DNA from: an uncultured Rhodoferax sp.
GTDB lineage: Bacteria; Pseudomonadota; Gammaproteobacteria; Burkholderiales; Burkholderiaceae_C
Assembly (NCBI GenBank): GCA_936943465.1
Contig: CAKZJN010000108.1
Coordinates: 1-11,685 of the forward strand
DNA: 11,685 bases
Direction: 5' to 3'
The position numbers were made by a program, and so were the translations under genes. The notes under the pieces are model-generated. The model ran no database searches. It saw only the letters and a program-made list of their open reading frames with translations, and was not told where the DNA came from. Each line of letters opens with the position of its first letter. The first letter of the stretch is position 1. Shown in pieces: positions 1-5,160 of the stretch.

Positions 1-1209
1 TTGGGCAAGTACTGGCTGTTTGACAAGGCCCACAAGGCGGTCAGCCCGGCCCAGCGCCCGGTCAAGACGGTGCTGGCGCACAGCGGAGCGGCCGAACTCG
101 GGCCGTATCGCCACTACATGCAAAAAGAAATCTTTGAGCAGCCGCGCGCCATTGCCGACACGCTCGAAGGTGTGGAAGGCATTACGCCCGAGCTGTTTGA
201 CCTGCAAATGAACCACGCCCCCGGCGCCAATGCTGCGCGGGTATTCAAGCAGATTGACTCGGTGCTGATTCTGGCCTGCGGCACCAGCTACTACAGCGGC
301 TGCGCCGCCAAGTACTGGATCGAGAGCATTGCCAAGGTGCCCTGCAACGTCGAAGTGGCCAGCGAATACCGCTACCGCGACTCGGTGCCCAACCCCAACA
401 CGCTGGTCGTCACCATCACCCAGAGCGGCGAAACCGCCGACACGCTGGCCGCCCTGCGACACGCCCAAAGCATGGGCATGCAGCACACGCTGACGATTTG
501 CAACGTGGCCACCAGCGCCATGGTGCGCGAGTGCAGCCTGGCCTATGTGACCCGCGCCGGAGCCGAAATCGGCGTAGCCTCCACCAAGGCCTTCACCACC
601 CAACTGGCCGGTCTGTTCCTGCTGACTTTGTGCCTGGCGCAAGCCAAAGGGCGACTCAGTGATGCGGAAGAAGCCCGCCACATGAAGGCCATGCGCCACC
701 TGCCTGCTGCGTTGCAAGCAGTGCTGGCGCTGGAGCCGCAACTGATTGCCTGGGCAGAAGACTTTGCCAAGTGCGAGAACGCCCTCTTCCTGGGCCGGGG
801 TCTGCACTACCCGATTGCACTCGAAGGTGCTTTGAAGCTCAAGGAAATCAGCTACATCCACGCCGAGGCCTACCCGGCCGGCGAACTCAAGCACGGCCCG
901 CTGGCCCTGGTGACCAGCGCCATGCCGGTGGTGACCGTAGCCCCCAATGACGCGCTCTTGGAAAAGCTCAAGAGCAACATGCACGAAGTGCGCGCCCGGG
1001 GTGGCGTGCTGTATGTGCTGGCTGACGGAGACACCAAAATCGAAAGCGGCGAAGGCCTCAACGTCATCCGCATGCCCGAGCACTATGGCGAACTGTCACC
1101 CTTGCTGCATGTGGTGCCGCTGCAGATGCTGGCGTATCACACGGCGTGTGCGCGTGGGACCGATGTGGATAAGCCCCGTAACCTGGCCAAATCGGTCACG
1201 GTGGAGTAG
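1..1209 (+). CDS. glmS: Glutamine-fructose-6-phosphate aminotransferase (isomerizing), 3' portion
   Basis: This enzyme makes glucosamine-6-phosphate from fructose-6-phosphate and glutamine, the first step to UDP-GlcNAc for peptidoglycan and LPS, in the cytoplasm. The 402 visible residues carry both SIS (sugar isomerase) domains, roughly 75-215 and 245-390. Visible hallmarks are GTSYYSG (94-100), TQSGETADT (140-148), the catalytic segment ending ISYIHAEAY (283-291), GELKHGPLAL (294-303) and the C-terminal KSVTVE containing the family's terminal active-site lysine. The family is usually about 605-640 residues, so the N-terminal glutaminase domain with its Cys nucleophile lies upstream of the window. 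The TTG at position 1 is just the window edge, not a start. Codon use is GC-rich, unlike the block that follows. It converges with the rraA-like gene 35 bp downstream. Identity is very secure. It must not be confused with the cobalamin mutase sigma subunit at 2140, also called glmS in the literature. Confidence 0.97.
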   Translation: MGKYWLFDKAHKAVSPAQRPVKTVLAHSGAAELGPYRHYMQKEIFEQPRAIADTLEGVEGITPELFDLQMNHAPGANAARVFKQIDSVLILACGTSYYSGCAAKYWIESIAKVPCNVEVASEYRYRDSVPNPNTLVVTITQSGETADTLAALRHAQSMGMQHTLTICNVATSAMVRECSLAYVTRAGAEIGVASTKAFTTQLAGLFLLTLCLAQAKGRLSDAEEARHMKAMRHLPAALQAVLALEPQLIAWAEDFAKCENALFLGRGLHYPIALEGALKLKEISYIHAEAYPAGELKHGPLALVTSAMPVVTVAPNDALLEKLKSNMHEVRARGGVLYVLADGDTKIESGEGLNVIRMPEHYGELSPLLHVVPLQMLAYHTACARGTDVDKPRNLAKSVTVE

Positions 1210-1233
1210 ACGGCGGGATGCGCTCGTTTTGAA

Positions 1234-1259
1234 AAGCAGCCGCCTCAAAAGGGCTGCTT
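1234..1259 (-). terminator. Hairpin between convergent glmS and rraA-like gene, possible terminator
   Basis: An 8-bp perfect stem (AAGCAGCC at 1234-1241 pairing with GGCTGCTT at 1252-1259) with a 10-nt loop sits in the 35-bp convergent gap and includes the last codons and stop of the minus-strand rraA-like gene. Read on the minus strand it is followed by a short T-rich stretch (CTTTTCAAAA), a modest intrinsic-terminator pattern for that gene. On the plus strand no T-tract follows, so for glmS it would at most act as a 3'-end stabilising hairpin. Confidence 0.4.
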
Positions 1260-1721
1260 GGTAACGATTACGCCGTCCACATCGGCATAGACATAATCGC
1301 CTGGCACAAATTGAACGCCTGCGAAACTTAATGGCACATTCAACGCGCCATCCATGGGCACCATGTATTTGCGTGGGCACGTACCCAAAGCATACAAACC
1401 TACCTCGATATCCTTAATTTGTGCTGTATCACGCACATACCCATTAATAATTATGCCGCTGTAATTATTTTGACGGGCAAAGTTCATTAACTTTTCACCC
1501 ACTACAGCATAGTATTCAGCCGCCACATCCACAACGACCACTTTTCCAGAACCGTCCACATCGCGGAGTAATTTGATTAAATCACCGTTGTGTTTATTCA
1601 ATTGAACGGTCACTATTTGACCTTTGCAGCGAGCGATACCTCCGTAGTTTTGAAAACCAGGGCCAAGCACCTGTATTTTCTCGTGGTGCTCATCGCAGAA
1701 GTCAGCGGTAAAAAAGGTCAT
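1245..1721 (-). CDS. RraA-family protein (HMG/CHA aldolase-like or RNase E regulator-like)
   Basis: The 158-residue product matches the compact RraA fold in length (E. coli RraA is about 161 residues) and layout. It has an N-terminal F-C-D helix, the QNYGGIARCKGQIVTV segment (24-39), the glycine-turn region GEKLMNFA (75-82), the NGYVRD motif (93-98) and a C-terminal GDYVYADVDGVIV strand (141-153). The family includes RNase E inhibitors and metal-dependent aldolases that cleave 4-hydroxy-4-methyl-2-oxoglutarate or 4-carboxy-4-hydroxy-2-oxoadipate. The Arg97-Asp98 pair matches the aldolase catalytic Arg-Asp, whereas the usual glycine-rich VVVDGGG stretch reads VVVDVAAEYY (61-70). A weak SD (GGGG, complement of 1727-1730) lies 5 nt before the ATG. 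The gene is AT-richer than glmS and resembles the divergent mutase operon, so it may be part of that module. Whether it is an aldolase or an RNA-degradosome regulator cannot be decided from sequence alone. Confidence 0.88.
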   Translation of the reverse strand: MTFFTADFCDEHHEKIQVLGPGFQNYGGIARCKGQIVTVQLNKHNGDLIKLLRDVDGSGKVVVVDVAAEYYAVVGEKLMNFARQNNYSGIIINGYVRDTAQIKDIEVGLYALGTCPRKYMVPMDGALNVPLSFAGVQFVPGDYVYADVDGVIVTKQPF

Positions 1722-1750
1722 AAATACCCCAAAAGGCGGCTAAACGGCAA

Positions 1751-1778
1751 AATTTAAGGGTCGCAATCCTACCATCAA
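1751..1778 (-). promoter_or_regulatory. Candidate sigma70-type promoter for the rraA-like gene
   Basis: On the minus strand TTGATG (1778-1773) and TAAATT (1756-1751) are separated by 16 bp; each matches 4 of 6 consensus positions. They would start transcription about 20-25 nt before the ATG at 1721. Pattern-based only. Confidence 0.3.
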
Positions 1779-1803
1779 ATGTCATTTTTCAATGGGACAT
1801 GGA

Positions 1804-1809
1804 TATAAT
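1804..1809 (+). promoter_or_regulatory. Candidate -10 element for the mutase operon
   Basis: A perfect TATAAT occurs here on the plus strand, in an AT-rich stretch just before the sequence turns GC-rich. No good -35 hexamer is seen 16-18 bp upstream, so it would need an activator or is a chance match. If used, the operon mRNA has a leader of roughly 325 nt before the mutS start at 2140, long enough for leader-mediated control. Confidence 0.35.
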
Positions 1810-1907
1810 CCTGCCGTTTTTTGGCCCCTGTTTTCCCCAAGGGGACGTATCAGCGTTGAGGTAGCCAGCGTAGGCCAAGCCAAGCATCTAACGCACACTT
1901 TACCGCC

Positions 1908-2051
1908 ATGTACGCCCCCCACAAGCTTGTTCGCGAGCACCTCTACAGGTCAAGCAAGCGCATGGCGCCGTCGGCGGATCCTGTGCAGCGGCGCCTTGTC
2001 AGCAACACGGCCGTGCCGGTTTGCCGGACGGTGAGCGACCCGCCCCGCTGA
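1908..2051 (+). CDS. Possible 47-codon small ORF in the leader region
   Basis: An ATG-started frame of 47 codons encodes an Arg-rich basic peptide beginning MYAPHKLVREHLYRSSKRMA. Its third codon positions are dominated by G and C, which is what real genes of the GC-rich background show. It has no convincing SD sequence and matches no family I recognise. It overlaps the hairpins in this stretch, so the GC bias may reflect RNA structure instead. It could be a leader peptide, a remnant of a native gene, or chance. Confidence 0.2.
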   Translation: MYAPHKLVREHLYRSSKRMAPSADPVQRRLVSNTAVPVCRTVSDPPR

Positions 2052-2059
2052 AACAGCCT

Positions 2060-2143
2060 ATGATCGCTACCCGTCACGCGCTGCGGCGCCAAGCAAGCAT
2101 GTTCCATTTCAACTCAACAACAAAAGGTCCAATACAGCCATGA
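2060..2143 (+). CDS. Possible 27-codon upstream ORF ending in an ATGA overlap with mutS
   Basis: The frame from ATG at 2060 (with a second in-frame ATG at 2099) runs to TGA at 2141-2143, giving the stop a 4-nt ATGA overlap with the mutS start codon at 2140. The same junction type links mutS to mutE and mutL to the ligase. The peptide ends FHFNSTTKGPIQP. No clear SD precedes either ATG, so this is a candidate coupled leader peptide, not a confident gene. Confidence 0.15.
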   Translation: MIATRHALRRQASMFHFNSTTKGPIQP

Positions 2144-2574
2144 AGGTAGTGACAGGTGTCGTGGGCAACGATATTCACGTAGTTGCCAACCGACTGATTG
2201 ACCTCTCGTTAAAAGCCAGAGGATACGAAGTATTCAACCTTGGAGTGAATACTTATCTGGAAGAATTTTTTGATGCCTGCGTAGAAACCGGCGCAGATAT
2301 CTTATTAATTTCCTCACTCAACGGCGAAGCCGAAGGCTGGGGTCGTGAAATCAAGTCCTTGAAGTCTCGCTACAAAGGCCTGGATCATCTCATCATGATG
2401 ATTGGCGGCAACCTCACGGTCGGAACGGGCGACCCCCAAACCATTATTCCAAAGTACCAGAAATATGGCTTTGATCTGGTATGCCACCAAATTGATTTGA
2501 ATACAGGTCTCGACATGTTGCAAGACTTTATCGCCAAGCGCAACGACACATCAGATAGGAAATCTTCGTCATGA
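2140..2574 (+). CDS. mutS: Methylaspartate (glutamate) mutase, sigma / cobalamin-binding subunit
   Basis: This is the small B12-binding subunit of adenosylcobalamin-dependent glutamate mutase, which with the epsilon subunit interconverts L-glutamate and (2S,3S)-3-methylaspartate in the cytoplasm. At 144 residues it has the family size (about 137). It follows the family pattern: VTGVVGNDIHVVANRLID (4-21) with Asp11 and His13 (the expected lower axial cobalt ligand), SSL (58-60), and IGGNLTVG (88-95), the other corrin/nucleotide-tail contacts. The usual DxHxxG box reads DIHVVA, so its Gly is Ala16. The ATG at 2140 has an SD-like AAAAGG 12 nt upstream. Its stop overlaps the mutE start (ATGA at 2571-2574), indicating coupled translation in the 1:1 complex. 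The literature also calls it glmS or mamA; it is unrelated to the mismatch-repair MutS and to glucosamine synthase. Confidence 0.95.
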   Translation: MKVVTGVVGNDIHVVANRLIDLSLKARGYEVFNLGVNTYLEEFFDACVETGADILLISSLNGEAEGWGREIKSLKSRYKGLDHLIMMIGGNLTVGTGDPQTIIPKYQKYGFDLVCHQIDLNTGLDMLQDFIAKRNDTSDRKSSS

Positions 2575-3935
2575 GTTTACTGCAGGAAGAACGCAAAATT
2601 ATTCTTGGCAATGAATATGTCGAATCCTTTGATTTCGCTGAAGTTGAAAACTTTGTCAAGAACGCCAACAAAGAACTTTTTATTTCCCACCACTATGCCA
2701 AGCGCGGGAAAATGTTGGTTCAACCGCGCGGTGGTTTTCCAACCTATAAGAAACAGTTTGCATTGAATGAATTTTTCGTCAACGCCAACGTGGATGTTTT
2801 GCCGCTTACGATTGACTCCAATACCCGTCTGAACGACTACGGGACGGCGGCCAAAATGTTGCGCCTCAGTGAGGAAAACGATGTCGATATGCTCAATGGC
2901 TATCCATTGGTCAATCACGGCTATCGCACCACCCGGAAAATGGTGACCCACTTCAATAAGCCGGTCAGTCTGCGCCATGGCACCCCCGATGCGCGCTTAT
3001 TAATCGAGCAGGCCATCGCCTCTGGAATATTTGATATCGAAGGCGGTCCGGTTACCTACGTTCTGCCCTACTCCAAGAATTTCCCTTTGGACAAAGCATT
3101 TCTTTATTGGAAATACGTTGAGCGTGTATGCGCCAACTACTCCAAGCTGAATGAACCCATCAATCGCGAGTCTTTTGGTCCCTTGACTGCAACGTTGGTG
3201 CCGCCCTCCATCACGATCGTGATTCAGTTGCTTGAAATGCTGCTGTCCCTGGAAGAAGGCGTGAAATCCTTCTCGGTGTCTTTTGCCCAGCAGGGCTCGA
3301 TGATGCAGGACATTGTCACAGGCCATGTACTGAAGAAACTGGCAAGGCAATACGCAGACAAGATCAACTGTGCCGATGCAAGGATTAATTTGGTCTATCA
3401 CCAGTGGATGGGAGCGTTCCCAACCAATCAGAAATATGCCGAACAATTGATCAGTTTGGCTACGGTCGTTGCCTCCATCGTTGGTGCCGACAAAATCATC
3501 ACCAAAACGAAGCAGGAAGCAGCGGGCATTCCGACCAAAGAGGCAAACGCTGAAACAGTTGCCAATACGCAATATTTGCTGCGCATTCTCAATGGCTTAC
3601 CCAGCATTCATGATGAGCAGGAAGAGGAAATGCTTATCTTGCAGGTTAATGCCATCATGGAGGCCGTGTTTAACGATCCCGCCGACACCCTATGGCGCAA
3701 GGTATTCAATAGCATCAAGAATGGAACCATCGACGTCCCCTTCTCGCCGCATATCATTAATCACAATGAGATGATCACGATCCGGGACAGTCGCAAAAAC
3801 ATTCGCATCATTAAGCGCGGAAGTGTCCCCATTCCCGATAAGTGTTTTGAGTATGAAAAGTCGCAGTGCGATTTGAACAAAGACACGACCAGCATTGTCG
3901 ATGACATCATTCACGATATCGGAATCATGCAATAA
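2571..3935 (+). CDS. mutE: Methylaspartate (glutamate) mutase, epsilon / catalytic subunit
   Basis: This is the TIM-barrel subunit in which the adenosyl radical rearranges the carbon skeleton of glutamate to 3-methylaspartate. Recognisable segments are QPRGG (51-55), TIDSNTR (80-86), LNGYPLVNHG (108-117), RHGTPDARLL (135-144), IEGGPVTYVLPYSKN (156-170), GPLTATLVPPS (203-213), HQWMGAFP (277-284) and GIPTKEAN (319-326). By recalled alignment with clostridial GlmE, Arg53, Arg86 and Arg135 correspond to the substrate-carboxylate arginine claw, Glu157 and Tyr167 to further active-site residues. At 454 residues it is about 30 shorter than the clostridial enzyme, mostly at the N-terminus. It starts inside the mutS stop (ATGA) with AGGA at 2557-2560 upstream, and ends 1 nt before mutL. 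AT-rich codon use matches its operon neighbours. Strong family assignment; actual substrate is inferred from the conserved residues. Confidence 0.95.
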   Translation: MSLLQEERKIILGNEYVESFDFAEVENFVKNANKELFISHHYAKRGKMLVQPRGGFPTYKKQFALNEFFVNANVDVLPLTIDSNTRLNDYGTAAKMLRLSEENDVDMLNGYPLVNHGYRTTRKMVTHFNKPVSLRHGTPDARLLIEQAIASGIFDIEGGPVTYVLPYSKNFPLDKAFLYWKYVERVCANYSKLNEPINRESFGPLTATLVPPSITIVIQLLEMLLSLEEGVKSFSVSFAQQGSMMQDIVTGHVLKKLARQYADKINCADARINLVYHQWMGAFPTNQKYAEQLISLATVVASIVGADKIITKTKQEAAGIPTKEANAETVANTQYLLRILNGLPSIHDEQEEEMLILQVNAIMEAVFNDPADTLWRKVFNSIKNGTIDVPFSPHIINHNEMITIRDSRKNIRIIKRGSVPIPDKCFEYEKSQCDLNKDTTSIVDDIIHDIGIMQ

Positions 3936-3936
3936 A

Positions 3937-5160
3937 ATGAATCCCAATAAATTACTAATTGATGTTGGTAGCACCTACTTTAAACTTTGCGCCAACGGCC
4001 ATCTGGAACAGCACTTCCGCAATTTCAATAAAAGTATTTTTGATGATCTGAACGACAAATGCAGGCAAACCATTCAGCAGTTTTCGCCTGAAAATGTTTA
4101 CATCTGCTCTTCCGCCAATGGAGGCCTCAGCACTCTGATCATTGGTCTGACCAAGAGCTTTTCGGTTAAGTATGCAACCAATATTGCATTGAACTCTGGC
4201 ATCAACATCATTGATACCATTTTGTATCAGGATATTGAAAAGGCGAGCGTACCGAGCGATTTGATTGATGTGGTCATCATTGTGGGCGGCATCAATAGCA
4301 AGAATAATGTATTCGGCGAACCGCTTTACAAGTACCTCTCGCAAATTAACTATTCCAACGTGGTTTACGTTGGAAACGTCCCAGACGCTAGTGAAGTCAA
4401 GGCCCATATCCCCAACTTGGCCGTGCTTCCAAATATCATTGATGACCGCTTGCACATCATTGAAGAAGATCTCAGGACCTACCTCACCAATCTCTACCAG
4501 CAAGATATTGAGGGCAAGGAAGACATTAAGGATCTGTACCAGATAACCAAGAATCAGATCTTTTCGACGCCCTACATTGTCAACCGCACTTTGCCTTTAA
4601 TCGACGCAAACTTCTCAGTCGTCAATCCCTTCATTCTGCTGGACATTGGTGGCGCGACAACCGATATTCACTACTCAAAAGACTTGGTAGTGGACAATAT
4701 GGTGACTGAAAATGAATTCGACCGCCTGGTCTTCAAGAAACTCGGCGTCTACAAGTCACGTGAGTCGCTGGTATTTGTCGCGAGAAAAAATGAATTTGTC
4801 GGCGAACTGCTGATGCATCTGAATGTCACAGAGAACATCTTTGACGAGCACAGTGAAAAGGCGACCAGAATTCTGATGCAGTTGGCGATCTTCTTGGTTC
4901 TGTACAAGATGTCGCATTACCGTCCCAACTACATCAACCTGAAATTGCTGGCAATCAATTCCATCGTGCTAACCGGTGGCATTACCAAGGTCTTGAAGCA
5001 AGAAGAAGCGGAAGACATTATTTCTTTCTTTTATAAAAAGATTTTGACCTCTGCACACCGACCCGTTGCGGTGTTGGACACTGAATATGCCATTTGGACC
5101 CTGGGCTCCGGCATTCGACTTGAAGACCATAGCCAACAGCAGACTGAAGGAGAAGCATGA
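3937..5160 (+). CDS. mutL: MutL-type glutamate-mutase-associated ATPase (actin/Hsp70 fold)
   Basis: MutL/GlmL proteins are conserved companions of glutamate mutase and are thought to act as reactivating or assembly chaperones, comparable in role to diol-dehydratase reactivases. The 407-residue product has the ASKHA nucleotide-binding fingerprints: phosphate-1 LLIDVGSTYFKL (6-17), SSANGG (58-63), phosphate-2 LLDIGGATTDIH (234-245) and the adenosine motif VLTGGITKVL (344-353). It is shorter than typical MutL proteins as I recall them (about 450-600), so a reduced version is possible. I chose ATG 3937, immediately after the mutE stop (TAA-A-ATG), over an in-frame ATG at 3895 inside mutE, because the phosphate-1 motif must begin near the N-terminus. 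The stop overlaps the ligase ATG (ATGA, 5157-5160). It is not related to the mismatch-repair MutL. Confidence 0.92.
   Translation: MNPNKLLIDVGSTYFKLCANGHLEQHFRNFNKSIFDDLNDKCRQTIQQFSPENVYICSSANGGLSTLIIGLTKSFSVKYATNIALNSGINIIDTILYQDIEKASVPSDLIDVVIIVGGINSKNNVFGEPLYKYLSQINYSNVVYVGNVPDASEVKAHIPNLAVLPNIIDDRLHIIEEDLRTYLTNLYQQDIEGKEDIKDLYQITKNQIFSTPYIVNRTLPLIDANFSVVNPFILLDIGGATTDIHYSKDLVVDNMVTENEFDRLVFKKLGVYKSRESLVFVARKNEFVGELLMHLNVTENIFDEHSEKATRILMQLAIFLVLYKMSHYRPNYINLKLLAINSIVLTGGITKVLKQEEAEDIISFFYKKILTSAHRPVAVLDTEYAIWTLGSGIRLEDHSQQQTEGEA

Larger units (their letters stand above)
1722..2139. other. 418-bp divergent intergenic / long leader region with hairpins
   Basis: No established gene fills this gap between the minus-strand rraA-like gene and the mutase operon. 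The first 110 bp are AT-rich and hold the divergent promoter candidates. From about 1830 to 2095 the sequence is strikingly GC-rich compared with both neighbours. Visible structure includes a 10-bp palindrome ACAAGCTTGT (1921-1930), a 7-bp stem GGCGCCG/CGGCGCC (1964-1970 with 1989-1995), a second CGGCGCC copy at 2084-2090 that could pair with the same 5' arm, and a stem CCGT(G)CCGG-TTTG-CCGGACGG (2011-2031). The canonical cobalamin-riboswitch B12 box is not seen. An SD-like AAAAGG (2122-2127) precedes mutS by 12 nt. Two small ORFs are listed separately. Confidence 0.6.

Noticed and set aside
1722..2139. Cobalamin riboswitch controlling the B12-dependent mutase
   Set aside because: I looked for the conserved B12 box (GCCAGGAGACC-like) and the GCAACTG core and found neither, so no canonical call is made.
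3000..3572. 190-codon minus-strand ORF opposite mutE
   Set aside because: It is a shadow of the well-supported mutE frame with no recognisable domain or SD.
3895..3936. Longer mutL start at ATG 3895
   Set aside because: It lies inside mutE and would put 14 extra residues before the phosphate-1 motif; ATG 3937 directly follows the mutE stop.
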